From NCBI RefSeq assembly GCF_024171605.1, contig NZ_JALKAA010000002.1, forward strand, positions 496,001 to 560,000: a stretch of 64,000 nt of DNA, read 5' to 3'. A model generated the notes under the pieces. The model had not been told where the DNA came from, did not search any database, and worked only from the letters and a program-made list of their open reading frames with translations. Of this stretch, positions 8,359 through 17,208 are shown one piece after another. Made by a program: the position numbers and the translations under genes. Position 1 is the first letter of the stretch, and the number at the start of each line of letters is the position of its first letter. The stretch is from Pontibacter sp. HSC-36F09. GTDB taxonomy: Bacteria > Bacteroidota > Bacteroidia > Cytophagales > Hymenobacteraceae.

Positions 8359-9069
8359 ATGAAAAGCCTTACCAAGCGACTTCTGAAACTACTGGCGCTG
8401 CTTTCGGCTGAAGCAGCGCTGGTGGGCTTAGTTTTTCTTGCCAGTCTGCTTGTTTTCGGCTACATGACCCGCGAAGTTTTCATTCTGCAGGACACCGGTC
8501 TGGACGGTGCTCTGTTTCAGTTTGCGGCCTCGCACCGTTCCGAAAGCATGACCCGCCTGATGCGTTTTTTCTCTTTTTTCGCCTCCGCCGACTACCTGCT
8601 GGTTGCGCCCGCCCTCATCGTGCTGGTCATGGCCTGGTTTCATCACCTGCGCTGGTATGCCCTGAAGGTATTGGTGATCGCCTTTACCAGTACCATGCTC
8701 AATCAGTTGCTTAAGCGTTTATTCGAACGGCCCCGGCCCATCACAGCCATGTTGGAGCAGTCGGGGCTGAGCTTTCCCAGCGGACATGCCATGATCGGTG
8801 GCTCATTTTATGGGTTGCTTATTTACATTGTGTGGCGCGAAGTGAAAAGCCCTTTCTGGCGCTGGTTATGGGTAAGTCTGCTTTCCTTATTACTGCTGTT
8901 CATCGGCTACAGCCGCATTTACCTCAACGTGCATTACGCTACCGATGTACTGGCCGGTTATGCGATGGGTATCATTTGGCTACTTGTTGCTATCTGGCTG
9001 ATGAAGAAACTCGAGCGATGGTATTTTGGGAGGTTAGAAAGGTTGGAAGGGAGAAAGTTAGAAAGTTAA
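8359..9069 (+). CDS. PAP2-family membrane phosphatase (copy 2)
   Basis: A 236-residue paralogue of the protein at 6532-7239, with the same length and helix pattern. It has KRLFERPRP, SFPSGHAMIGGSFYG and YSRIYLNVHYATDVLAGYAMG, so the three phosphatase motifs and both catalytic histidines are intact. Like copy 1 it should remove phosphate from lipid phosphates or undecaprenyl pyrophosphate in the inner membrane. The two copies lie on the same strand with tRNA-Leu and a repeat field between them, so they look like an old tandem duplication later split by inserted DNA. Start ATG at 8359 follows a long untranslated stretch of repeats. Confidence 0.9.
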   Translation: MKSLTKRLLKLLALLSAEAALVGLVFLASLLVFGYMTREVFILQDTGLDGALFQFAASHRSESMTRLMRFFSFFASADYLLVAPALIVLVMAWFHHLRWYALKVLVIAFTSTMLNQLLKRLFERPRPITAMLEQSGLSFPSGHAMIGGSFYGLLIYIVWREVKSPFWRWLWVSLLSLLLLFIGYSRIYLNVHYATDVLAGYAMGIIWLLVAIWLMKKLERWYFGRLERLEGRKLES

Positions 9070-9544
9070 TGTTCTTTGTAGGGACAGGTCGCGCCTTCTT
9101 GTAGTCGATTTTAGAAATTAGAAGATGCTGATTCGAATATATTTATCTGAACCCGAATGAAGGCCTCAACCCTCAAATTTGCGGGCCTCCAAACCTGCGT
9201 ATGTCAGCACACGGGGATATGGACATCCCCAGCAGATGAGTGTAGGGGTCCTCGATATAGCTTCCGAACATCCATGTCCGGAAGAGCATCAGCAGCTTTT
9301 GGGACGGAAAATCCACAAGTACATAAACATTTCATCCTGGCGTTCTATGTAGGGACAGGTCGCGACCTGACCGAATCATACAACGGTATACCTGCACAAT
9401 CGTGCACTGGCAACAATTAACAATCAGCAATTTAACAATTCAACAATTTAACCATCTAACAATTAACAATTCAACATTTCCCTTTGTCTTCAGCATCAGG
9501 CAGCTTAATTTAGAGTGATCAACCGCCTCTCTAAAACAGAAACT
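9070..9544. repeat. Repeat field before the TPR protein gene (R3 and R4 hairpins)
   Basis: No gene is seen here. The stretch holds two R3 copies (TGTAGGGACAGGTCGCG at 9077-9093 and 9348-9369, the second with the palindrome CAGGTCGCGACCTG) and one R4 double hairpin (GGGGATATGGACATCCCC at 9213-9230, then CTTCCGAACATCC/ATGTCCGGAAG at 9261-9284). From 9405 to 9480 there is a run of AACAATT-type simple repeats. Two short open frames across it are shadows of these repeats. Confidence 0.7.
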
Positions 9545-12421
9545 ATGCCTCGCCTTCTGATTGTATGCCTTTGCTATACCTTGTTATTTCTTGCTATACC
9601 TGCCCTCGCCCAGCAGCCCGACCAAATTGTCGAGGTGAAAGCCAGATTGGAGAAAGAGCGACGTGCTTTACGGGAGACAGGTATAAGATCATTGCCTGAG
9701 AGAGCAGACCGCATGCTGGACCTGGGCATGTGGCAGGAGGCTGAGGCGCTACTCAAATCAGGCACTAGCTCCCCTGCGGTAAATTTGGCTAAAGCGCGTC
9801 TTGCTATGCTTCGACACGAATACCAGGTAGCGGAAGCGTTGGTGGGAGGGGTGCTGAAACAGGAACCCGCCAACAGAGCCGCTTTACTGTTGCAAGGCAA
9901 GCTGCAAATCCAGGCTTGGGAATTGAAAAATGCGCTGGCCACTGCCCAAAAACTGCTGCGTGTCAATCCAAAAGATGAAGAGGCCGCCCTGCTGGCAGGA
10001 CGCATCCTAATGCTGCAGAAAAAGTACAACGAGGCCCTGGCTCAGGCTTTGAAAGTACAGCGCTGGAATCCAAATAATGCCGCTGCCTACCTGCTGGAGT
10101 CGGATGTGCTGTTCTGGGACCAGAAGCCCGAAGAGGCCGAAAAGCCTCTTGTTAAAAGCCTAACGCTCGACCCATTCAATGCGGATGCTCGCTTCAATTA
10201 CGGCTATGCCATCTGGCGCCGGGTGGACGCCACACAACTCAACGCCATGGCCGCGCAGTGGGAGCTTGCGCTGGAACTCAATCCGCTGCACTATGTCACG
10301 CATTGGCACTGGGGCAACGGTCACACTAACCTCACCTATGCCGATTACGCCCAGCCGGAAGATAAAGCCGTTCGCAAAGCCCTGCAATCTGCTGATCAGC
10401 TGATCTCTCAAAACAAACTGCAGGAAGCCCTGGCTGAGATCCGAAAAGTGCAGCAGGCTTACCCGGCTTCGGTACTGCCTGACATGCTGCGCGGCTCTGC
10501 TTACTACATGGCTTTCGACCTGCCACGCCAGCCACGCCTCGATTCAGCGGAAGTTATTTTCCAGCGCATCCTTCGCAAGAAGCAACACTACGGCCCGGCG
10601 CACAATGCCCTGGCCGCTGTCATCAAGCAAAAGCAGCTCGTATACCTGGCCGCTTATGATTCACTTTCTCAGGTGATCCGGCAGACGGAGATCAATGACT
10701 CTGTCAACTTTGCACGCGTGTTTCCGGATGTAACGTACTATCCTGGGGAGACGGTGAAAAAGATGGTCTGGTCGCAGCTATACGCCAGCACGGTGTATTT
10801 CCCTTTTCTGTCGCGGCAGGGTGAAAAGTTTGTGATCCCGCCCCTGCACATCGACCTGGCCATTGCCATGAATTCTCCTTTCTTCCGACAGGCTACCACT
10901 TTTGACAATCGTCAGTGGATGGATATTAGGGGCGTAGGTAGCGGGGCAGCCGCCATTGAATACGTTATCCGGGGAGCCTACCTGGAGCGTAATGTGGTGC
11001 TGCATGAGTACGTACACTTGTTCCATGGGCGGGTATTTACGGACGCTGAAAACCGGACTGTGCGCCAGCTTTACCATAATGCTATGAAAGAAGGGCGCAC
11101 GCTCGACTATTATTCAGCCAACAACGAGCACGAGTACCTGGCCCAGACCTATCCGGCTTACTTCGAGCCCGTGAAAGTGCATCCGCTCAACCACAAGTCC
11201 ATTAACACCACCGCCGACCTGAAGGCAAAGGATCCCGCACTCTATACCTTCCTGGACGAGCTTGTGAAAAGGCAGCAAGCCTATCTGGCCGGCGACAAAC
11301 AGGCCATGGCCAGCAACTGGGCGCAGGTATACCTGAACCTGGCCGAATGCGAAACCCGGGCACAAAACTACCCCAAAGCGACCGCACTCCTTGACTCGGC
11401 CCTAATCTGGGACGCCAACTACCAGCCCGCCCTAATAGCCTATGCCGGTCTGAAGCAAAGACAACTGGCTTTCGACGAAGCGCAGCAGTGGTTGCAGCGC
11501 GCTCAAAAAGTGGACAAGGATTATGCACCGATCTATACTGCAGAGGCGGATTTGTTTGAAGCTCGCCGCAGAGCCGGACAATTGTCGGTCCGCCGGGCAG
11601 TACAGGAACAGCAGTCACGCTACGACCAGGCTCTTTTGCTAGAAGAGGACCTGCTGACCCGCGCCCGCATTAACCAGGCTTTCCGGGAAATGTATGCCTC
11701 CTACGGACGTCTTTCTGAGGCTATTGCAGTAGGAGAGCGCTATGTGCAGGAAGCCCCCACTATCTCTACCTACCTGCGTGACCGCCGCGACGAAGCACAG
11801 GCTTATACCAGCTGGCTGCGGGGTACTGCCGCGCCATCTGAAGAGGCGGAGCGCACCCTGGCGGCACTGGTTGCACGCAAGCCGCAACAGTACGAACTCC
11901 GCCAGCAGTATGCTGAGGTGCTGGCCACGCAGGGCAAGTATTCTGAGGCCATCGCCACGCTTGCAGAAGCGCAGCGCATCCTCACAGCGGCTGGAACGCC
12001 CCGCCCCGGCTACATGGTACGCATGGCCGCCTGGCAGTTGCATTTGGGAGATAAAGCTGCCGCTCAGCAATTACTGGAGCCAATCAGCAACGGTAAAATG
12101 CGTGCCCGCAGCGAAGCCACGCTGCTGGCCAGGGTATACGCCGGACTAGGTGATACGAATAAGGCACAAGAAGAACTCAAGAAGCAACCCGTACAACACA
12201 CGCCCGCCGAATTAGCTGATTTTCTGTTCGCCTCCGGCAAGGTATGGGAAGCGGAAAAGGATCAAAAACGCGCCCGAAAAGCCTACGAAGCCGCCCTTCG
12301 CGAGAACCCATACCTGTACGAAGCCCGCCAAAGCCTGGTCCGACTCCTGCACCAGGAAGGCAAAAGCGGCCAGGCCGAACGCCTGCTTACGGAAGGTATA
12401 GAATTGGGGTATAAGTTGTAA
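9545..12421 (+). CDS. Exported TPR-repeat protein with embedded HEXXH metallopeptidase-like domain
   Basis: A 958-residue protein if translation starts at the ATG at 9545, which puts a good signal peptide (MPRLLIVCLCYTLLF... to about residue 22) at the N-terminus; a GTG 30 bases upstream is in frame but less likely. Residues about 60-250 and 590-950 are helical TPR units (for example NPKDEEAALLAGRILMLQKKYNEA split over one unit). Between them, residues about 390-570 hold an HEYVH zinc motif (487-491) in VVLHEYVHLFHG and, some 37-39 residues on, NEHEYLAQTYPAYF whose glutamates (528/530) could be the third ligand, as in gluzincin peptidases. It probably acts in the periplasm or outer membrane. 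Substrate unknown; a degenerate, non-catalytic domain cannot be excluded. Confidence 0.8.
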   Translation: MPRLLIVCLCYTLLFLAIPALAQQPDQIVEVKARLEKERRALRETGIRSLPERADRMLDLGMWQEAEALLKSGTSSPAVNLAKARLAMLRHEYQVAEALVGGVLKQEPANRAALLLQGKLQIQAWELKNALATAQKLLRVNPKDEEAALLAGRILMLQKKYNEALAQALKVQRWNPNNAAAYLLESDVLFWDQKPEEAEKPLVKSLTLDPFNADARFNYGYAIWRRVDATQLNAMAAQWELALELNPLHYVTHWHWGNGHTNLTYADYAQPEDKAVRKALQSADQLISQNKLQEALAEIRKVQQAYPASVLPDMLRGSAYYMAFDLPRQPRLDSAEVIFQRILRKKQHYGPAHNALAAVIKQKQLVYLAAYDSLSQVIRQTEINDSVNFARVFPDVTYYPGETVKKMVWSQLYASTVYFPFLSRQGEKFVIPPLHIDLAIAMNSPFFRQATTFDNRQWMDIRGVGSGAAAIEYVIRGAYLERNVVLHEYVHLFHGRVFTDAENRTVRQLYHNAMKEGRTLDYYSANNEHEYLAQTYPAYFEPVKVHPLNHKSINTTADLKAKDPALYTFLDELVKRQQAYLAGDKQAMASNWAQVYLNLAECETRAQNYPKATALLDSALIWDANYQPALIAYAGLKQRQLAFDEAQQWLQRAQKVDKDYAPIYTAEADLFEARRRAGQLSVRRAVQEQQSRYDQALLLEEDLLTRARINQAFREMYASYGRLSEAIAVGERYVQEAPTISTYLRDRRDEAQAYTSWLRGTAAPSEEAERTLAALVARKPQQYELRQQYAEVLATQGKYSEAIATLAEAQRILTAAGTPRPGYMVRMAAWQLHLGDKAAAQQLLEPISNGKMRARSEATLLARVYAGLGDTNKAQEELKKQPVQHTPAELADFLFASGKVWEAEKDQKRARKAYEAALRENPYLYEARQSLVRLLHQEGKSGQAERLLTEGIELGYKL

Positions 12422-12478
12422 ATGCTGATTCAGACAATTTTCTTAACTTTCTACCTCCAAACATTCTAACCTTAACTC

Positions 12479-13039
12479 ATGAAAAATCTCTTCCGCCTCG
12501 CTTTCTTTCTTTTATTTATAGGCATGTTCAGTGCCTGCAACACGGGTACGTCAACTTCTGATCAGCAGATCGAGGAGATCGAGACTGCTACGGAAGTGAC
12601 TACGGTATACCTGGTTCGGCATGCCGAGAAGGATACTACCGATGCTTCCAATGAAGATCCGGAGTTGACAGAGGCAGGACATGCACGGGCGGAGGCCTTG
12701 CGTGCTTTGTTGGAAGGACAGGAGGTGGATGCTTTGTATGCGACGAAGTATATGCGCACCGGACAGACGCTTTATCCGCTGGCCAAGGAACGCAACTTAG
12801 AGGTGGTGCAGTATGAAGGGCACGACTTTGAAGGGCTGAAAGCACGTATCCTGCAGGAGCATCGTGGGCAGACGATCGTGGTAGCTGGACACTCGAATAC
12901 ACTGCTGCCGATCATCGAAGCATTTGGCGCGACAAAGCCTTTCGAAGAGATTGCAGACAGCCAGTACCGTTATTTGTTTAAACTGACTGTTCGTCCGGAC
13001 AGTACGGCAAGTGTGGAAGTGACTGAATTCGGGGACTAG
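12479..13039 (+). CDS. Histidine phosphatase family lipoprotein (SixA/phosphoglycerate mutase-like)
   Basis: A 186-residue lipoprotein: hydrophobic signal and lipobox FSAC with the lipidated cysteine at residue 20. The catalytic RHA motif is in VYLVRHAEKD (R47, H48), and VVAGHSNTLLP near residue 139 supplies the second histidine. Small proteins of this kind remove phosphate from phosphohistidine or small phosphoesters; being lipid-anchored, this one should work outside the cytoplasm. It follows the TPR gene by 57 bases on the same strand and converges on the RDD gene with only 3 bases between stops. Confidence 0.87.
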   Translation: MKNLFRLAFFLLFIGMFSACNTGTSTSDQQIEEIETATEVTTVYLVRHAEKDTTDASNEDPELTEAGHARAEALRALLEGQEVDALYATKYMRTGQTLYPLAKERNLEVVQYEGHDFEGLKARILQEHRGQTIVVAGHSNTLLPIIEAFGATKPFEEIADSQYRYLFKLTVRPDSTASVEVTEFGD

Positions 13040-13042
13040 CCT

Positions 13043-13474
13043 TTATGACAAGACCCTGGTCTTGCAGATGCGGTCGTGGAATAGGCGGGAATGGGAGGAA
13101 ACTCTTGTTCCTGTTAACGCCTGCATAATCAATACAAAAATGCTGATTGGCTTGATCAGGTAGCGGAGGCTGGCACAACGGAACGAAATGCGCTCACCGG
13201 AATGTCCCACAACGCGAAGCCCCACCAAATGTTTGCCAATAGAACCCTGCCAGGTAGCACTTTCGGTGCCGGCAAAGTATAGCCAGCCCATCAGTAAGTG
13301 CAGCAAGCGCTCTGATTTAAATAGAAATGCTTCTTCGTTGCTGCTGATAGTAAAGAACTCGATCAGTCCGATAATGGAAAGCAAAAAAAGTGCGTCCAGA
13401 CAAAAAGCAAGCACCCTCGTGCCCAACTGAGCCTCGAGTAGGTGCGGTTTCGCTTTCTGATAAGACAACTGCAT
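13043..13474 (-). CDS. RDD family membrane protein
   Basis: A 143-residue protein from the ATG at 13472-13474; a GTG ten codons upstream is an alternative. It has the RDD pattern: an arginine and aspartate in the first helix (LGTRVLAFCLDALFLLSIIG), a second helix in LLMGWLYFAG, and the GSIGKHLVGLRVV motif, followed by a third helix. RDD proteins are small inner-membrane proteins, some linked to cation or sodium transport; no specific role is known here. The TPR/phosphatase pair converges on it. Confidence 0.8.
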   Translation of the reverse strand: MQLSYQKAKPHLLEAQLGTRVLAFCLDALFLLSIIGLIEFFTISSNEEAFLFKSERLLHLLMGWLYFAGTESATWQGSIGKHLVGLRVVGHSGERISFRCASLRYLIKPISIFVLIMQALTGTRVSSHSRLFHDRICKTRVLS

Positions 13475-13571
13475 AGGTAATAAGGAGTAATAGCACCTTA
13501 ACACAAGATGCTATTACTCTATACTACATACCTGCAAGTGAGTTGCAGTACTTTATTAAAAATTGTAATTT

Positions 13572-14075
13572 TTAAAATAGATTCATTTGTATAGCCGCCC
13601 GAAGTGCTCCTTCATGGCGCAAAAGCCACTCTTTACGCCATAGGCCACCTGCGTATCCCGTCAGGCTTCCATCGCTGCCAATTACCCGATGGCAGGGCAC
13701 CACAATGCAGATCGGATTCCGTCCGTTGGCAGCGCCCACAGCACGTATGGCCTTCTCTCCCGAAACAGCCCTAGACACAGCCAGGTAGCTGGTGGTTTTG
13801 CCATGCGGTATACCCTGAAGCTCCTGCCATACCTGCTTTTGGAAAGTCGTACCTGCTGGCGCTAAATTCAATTCGAAATCCTGCCGCTTACCCGCAAAAT
13901 ATTCCTGCAATTGCTGCACGCAGGCGCTGAGGCAGGCCGGCAGATCACCTGTACTGTCATCTAGTGCTACCTCGTCACCACAGAATTTGACTTCCGTTAT
14001 ACCTAAATCTGTACCGCTGATCCGGAGCTGCCCCAAGGGAGATGGCATATAAGTAGTGTAGGTTCTGCTTTCCAT
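13572..14075 (-). CDS. ogt: Methylated-DNA--protein-cysteine methyltransferase
   Basis: A 167-residue protein from the ATG at 14073-14075; an upstream TTG in the same frame gives 8 more residues but is less likely. It carries the acceptor motif IVVPCHRVIG with the reactive cysteine at residue 128, plus the helix-turn-helix stretch GIPHGKTTSYLAVSRAV and GAANGRNP just before the active site. It takes the methyl group from O6-methylguanine or O4-methylthymine in a single-use reaction. The length matches Ogt/AGT without an AdaA domain. It is a single-gene unit in its neighbourhood. Confidence 0.93.
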   Translation of the reverse strand: MESRTYTTYMPSPLGQLRISGTDLGITEVKFCGDEVALDDSTGDLPACLSACVQQLQEYFAGKRQDFELNLAPAGTTFQKQVWQELQGIPHGKTTSYLAVSRAVSGEKAIRAVGAANGRNPICIVVPCHRVIGSDGSLTGYAGGLWRKEWLLRHEGALRAAIQMNLF

Positions 14076-14178
14076 AGTATGCGCCTGGCTATACCTCAAA
14101 TATAGGAATTCAAACCTACGTTCGCCATCAAAATTTGAGCATGTGCTGGCAAACGTGGGTGACAGGTATAGGATAGGC

Positions 14179-15186
14179 CTACTTGCCGGCTACTGCCGTT
14201 GGCGGAGTAAAGCGCTCTACCTTGTTGTTGTTCCCCTCTACTGACATCAGGTATTTGTAGATCGCTTTCAGGTCGGCTTCTTCCATACCTGCATACATGG
14301 CCCAGGGCATAATGGTGTTGAAATCGTCAGGGCCAAGCTTTTTGGCAGTTGCTTCAGGTCTTCCGTAGCTTTTAAAGCGCTGAACAAAGGTTTCCTCTGT
14401 CCAGTTGCCTATACCTGTTTGCCTGTCTGGTGTGATGTTGGCGGAGCGCAACACGGCGCCGTTCGGAAACTTAAACTCGAATCCACCGGCCAGGTATTTC
14501 CCTTCGACAGGCGCCCCTTTCTCTTGTGGCGTGTGGCATTCGGCGCAGGCCGCTATAGTGAGCAGGTACTTGCCGCGGATCAGTTCATCCTCCAGTGTGC
14601 GCTCGTCAGTAGGAGTAGGTTTCCCTGACGGGATCGTGCGCAGAATTAGATTCATTGGGAAATCTGGTTTGGAGGCCGGCACCTGGTGCCTGATCGGGTC
14701 GAGCGAACGAATGTAGGTGACAATGGCATAGGCATCATTGGTCGTCATGCTGGCATACGACTTATAAGGCATTACCGGGAAGAGTGGATCACCGTTGCGG
14801 CTAACCCCCGTCGTAAAGGCGCGGTATACCTCCCCATCGGTCCAAGTGCCTATACCTGTCTTAGTGTCAGATGTGATGTTACGGGCGTAAAAAATGCCGG
14901 GGAAGCCCATGGAGTGATCAAACACATCGCCTCCTTTACCTTCTGTACCAGGTAAAACCGGACCTGCAAAGCGGGAAAAGTCGCGTGTAGAGTGACAGTC
15001 GATGCATACCGCCACATGATTGGCCAGGTAAGCGCCACGCTCAATTAACTCCGGCGTCTTCTTGATGGTGATAGTAGGGGCTGCATCCACCTTAGGGAAG
15101 GTATAGCGTAGGTATACGACCCCTGCCGCCGCAATTACTACTAGCGCCACGAGCAGCATACCAATGATTCTAAGAGCTTTATTCAT
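14179..15186 (-). CDS. Membrane-anchored dihaem cytochrome c
   Basis: A 335-residue protein with an N-terminal membrane anchor (residues 5-27) and two haem-binding sites, CIDCH at 61-65 and CAECH at 214-218. Each half is a c-type cytochrome domain, with methionines in LFPVMPYKSYASM and NTIMPWAMYAGM placed to serve as the sixth iron ligands. It should face the periplasm and pass electrons to a dehydrogenase or oxidase; no partner gene is next to it. Promoter elements are not obvious. Such dihaem proteins resemble the cytochrome subunit of alcohol or gluconate dehydrogenases, but here it stands alone. Confidence 0.88.
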   Translation of the reverse strand: MNKALRIIGMLLVALVVIAAAGVVYLRYTFPKVDAAPTITIKKTPELIERGAYLANHVAVCIDCHSTRDFSRFAGPVLPGTEGKGGDVFDHSMGFPGIFYARNITSDTKTGIGTWTDGEVYRAFTTGVSRNGDPLFPVMPYKSYASMTTNDAYAIVTYIRSLDPIRHQVPASKPDFPMNLILRTIPSGKPTPTDERTLEDELIRGKYLLTIAACAECHTPQEKGAPVEGKYLAGGFEFKFPNGAVLRSANITPDRQTGIGNWTEETFVQRFKSYGRPEATAKKLGPDDFNTIMPWAMYAGMEEADLKAIYKYLMSVEGNNNKVERFTPPTAVAGK

Positions 15187-15352
15187 AACAGTGAGAGGTA
15201 TAAAGTGAGAGATTAGGTCTGCTGTAAAGTGTAATATTTAAAATAAAAATTTTCATAATCAAGCGCATTTTTACCTCGAGTTCTATATTTTAGTGCAGCT
15301 TCATTTTCAGGATGTGAAGAGTAGGTATAACTGGGTATAAATATGAACTATG

Positions 15353-15383
15353 TTGTTGTATTAAATGTATGTACATATATTTG
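15353..15383 (+). promoter_or_regulatory. Promoter with inverted-repeat operator, MarR/yceI unit
   Basis: TTG at 15353-15355 and TAtaTTTG at 15376-15383 form a Bacteroidota promoter with 20 bases between. The spacer contains ATGTA-TG-TACAT (15365-15376). The whole stretch aligns with the promoter at 17135-17166 in front of the second yceI gene (shared words AACTATGTT, AAATGTAT and ATTTGCA), so the two look like duplicated copies. The symmetric site between the two promoter boxes is where a MarR dimer would bind; that is an inference. The remaining gap 15384-15674 would be a long leader of about 290 bases that holds a REP hairpin (15546-15576) and no gene. Confidence 0.6.
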
Positions 15384-15674
15384 CAGTATTGAAATTTATT
15401 GGGATCAGGTATTGTCAGGACTATTCTTTTCAAGCGAATCCCAATAATGAAAATACTCAGGTAAGAGGCCGTTTTAGAGGTATAGAAATGACAGTTTCAA
15501 ATGGCACTAGTTTCTGCTTCGCTCAAACTGGCGGTATGACAATAATTCCCCTCTTGAAAGGGGCAGAGGTGTGTTAATCGTTTACAACAATTCTCTAAAT
15601 CCTTAGGGAAGGAGTTGAATAAGAATAGTTACAAGCAGAACGATTATGCCTCACAACAATTAAAACAGCATAAC

Positions 15675-16130
15675 ATGAATATAGAAGAAGAAATTAAGCA
15701 GGCAGTTTTCAGGAGTCCGCACCAGAAGGCGTACATCAACCTGGTCTACACGGCGGGATGGGTTGAGCAACAGCAGAGTATGCAATTCAAACCTTTTGGG
15801 GTGAGTTTACCGCAGTATAATGTTTTGCGTATCTTGCGAGGACAATACCCGAAACCTGCTACCGTTAGTATGCTGATCGAACGCATGCTTGACAAGACCT
15901 CGAACGCTTCGCGGATCGTGGATAAGTTAGTGGCCAAGGAACTGGTTACCCGTCAGCAGTGCCCAAATGACCGACGTACTGTCGATGTACTCATCACCGA
16001 CAAGGGCCTGTATCTGCTCAAGCAGATGGATGAACTGGAAGGAGGGAAGGGAACAGGTATAACGAATTTGTCGGACGAAGAAGCCCTGCAACTAAGCAAA
16101 CTGTTGGATAAAGTGAGGGAGAAGAATTAA
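15675..16130 (+). CDS. MarR family transcriptional regulator
   Basis: A 151-residue winged-helix protein. The start is placed at the ATG at 15675, giving the usual MarR length; the open frame extends 20 codons upstream with no family resemblance. The helix-turn-helix is in ATVSMLIERMLDKTSNASRIVDKLVAKELV, split over residues about 64-93, and the wing in RQQCPNDRRTVDVLITDKG. MarR proteins bind inverted repeats as dimers and usually repress their own gene and a neighbour. The yceI gene starts 48 bases downstream and is likely co-transcribed. A likely operator lies upstream and a related one precedes the second yceI copy. Confidence 0.87.
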   Translation: MNIEEEIKQAVFRSPHQKAYINLVYTAGWVEQQQSMQFKPFGVSLPQYNVLRILRGQYPKPATVSMLIERMLDKTSNASRIVDKLVAKELVTRQQCPNDRRTVDVLITDKGLYLLKQMDELEGGKGTGITNLSDEEALQLSKLLDKVREKN

Positions 16131-16178
16131 ACCATTTTACAATTTAACTATCCAACCATTCAACAATTTATAAATCAC

Positions 16179-16838
16179 ATGAAAAAAACCGCTATTCTGG
16201 CATCACTTGCCGCCGCGCTGATGCTTTCTGCCTTTACCGGCACCTCACGCACTGATCTAAATGCAACTGAAGTGGCCGCTCCTGCCAAGGCACGCACTTT
16301 TGCTGTGGAGACTGCTGCCAGCGAAGTAAACTGGAACGCCAAAAAAGTGACTGGTGAGCACTTCGGCAAAATAACTATGAAAAGTGGCCAGCTACAGGTG
16401 GATAAAAACCGCGTGACCGGCGGCACCTTCGAGTTTGATATGAGCTCGATCACGGTAGAGGACATCAAGGATGCCGGCATGAATGGCAAGTTGGTTGGTC
16501 ACCTGAAGTCAGATGACTTCTTCGGTGTAGAAAAACACCCAGGCGCTACTTTCGTGATCACGGAAGCTACTCCAATCACAAAGGCCACCGCTGGCCAGCC
16601 AAACTACAACGTAAAAGGCAACCTGACCATCAAAGGCATCACCAACCCCGTGAGCTTCCCGGCTACTATCACCGTGAAAGACGGTGTAGCCACTGCCAAA
16701 GCCGATGTGACTGTAGACCGCACCAAATATGACATCCGCTACCGCTCCAGCAACTTCTTCGAGAACCTGGGTGACAAAGCAATCTACGACGAGTTTACAG
16801 TAAGCTTTAACGTGAAGGCGAAGCAGACGAATAGCTAA
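16179..16838 (+). CDS. YceI family protein, copy 1 (secreted, no lipobox cysteine)
   Basis: A 219-residue protein with an N-terminal signal (MKKTAILASLAAALMLS) and a YceI lipocalin-like beta-barrel (residues about 40-215) with VNWNAKKVTGEHFGKI, VGHLKSDDFFGVEKHPGATF, GNLTIKGITNPVSFPATI and KADVTVDRTKYDIRYRS. YceI barrels bind long isoprenoid chains in the periplasm; the ligand here is unknown. It is a close paralogue of the protein at 17209-17871. At the position where that copy has the lipidated cysteine (residue 19), this copy has phenylalanine, so it should be released by signal peptidase I, not lipid-anchored. It follows the MarR gene by 48 bases. Confidence 0.9.
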   Translation: MKKTAILASLAAALMLSAFTGTSRTDLNATEVAAPAKARTFAVETAASEVNWNAKKVTGEHFGKITMKSGQLQVDKNRVTGGTFEFDMSSITVEDIKDAGMNGKLVGHLKSDDFFGVEKHPGATFVITEATPITKATAGQPNYNVKGNLTIKGITNPVSFPATITVKDGVATAKADVTVDRTKYDIRYRSSNFFENLGDKAIYDEFTVSFNVKAKQTNS

Positions 16839-16862
16839 GGTATAGCTGGAATAACTCCACTT

Positions 16863-16896
16863 AAGCCCTCCCCTAAAAATGGGGGAGGGCTTTTTT
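16863..16896 (+). terminator. Terminator after yceI copy 1
   Basis: Perfect stem AAGCCCTCCCC/GGGGAGGGCTT with a short A-rich loop and a run of six T residues, 24 bases after the stop. An almost identical terminator follows yceI copy 2, as expected for a duplicated unit. Confidence 0.9.
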
Positions 16897-16923
16897 GTTT
16901 CTAATAGGTATAGGTCCTTATTT

Positions 16924-17003
16924 GTCATCTCGACAATAGGAGAGATCTGGATGATTGTAAGGCCTGTACTATATCTCAGATTTCTCCTAAAGGTCGAAAT
17001 GAC
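16924..17003. repeat. R2 family element, copy 2 (80 bp)
   Basis: Ends GTCATCTCGACAATAGGAGA and its partner TCTCCTAAAGGTCGAAATGAC form imperfect terminal inverted repeats. It lies just downstream of the yceI copy 1 terminator. The remainder of the gap to the next promoter (17004-17134) holds an R3-like remnant at 17058-17080 and no gene. Confidence 0.8.
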
Positions 17004-17134
17004 ATCTAGTGGACATGCTGGCATTGCTGGGATGTCGGAAATCACCCTTGCACGATTTGGACAGGTTGCGACTTATCCTAACAGGGCTGCTAATTCTTTT
17101 ATCCATACAACAATTCAAAATTTTCTGAACTATG

Positions 17135-17166
17135 TTTGTACAATAAATGTATATACATTAGATTTG
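17135..17166 (+). promoter_or_regulatory. Promoter with perfect 14-bp palindromic operator, yceI copy 2
   Basis: TTTG at 17135-17138 and TAgaTTTG at 17159-17166 are 20 bases apart. Between them lies AATGTATATACATT (17146-17159), a perfect palindrome that touches the downstream box. The site is positioned for a repressor to block RNA polymerase. The MarR protein encoded at 15675-16130 is the obvious candidate, as a related site precedes its own gene. Confidence 0.7.
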
Positions 17167-17208
17167 CAAACAGAATTAGAAAACTATAATTATCTAAATT
17201 AGAATTAC

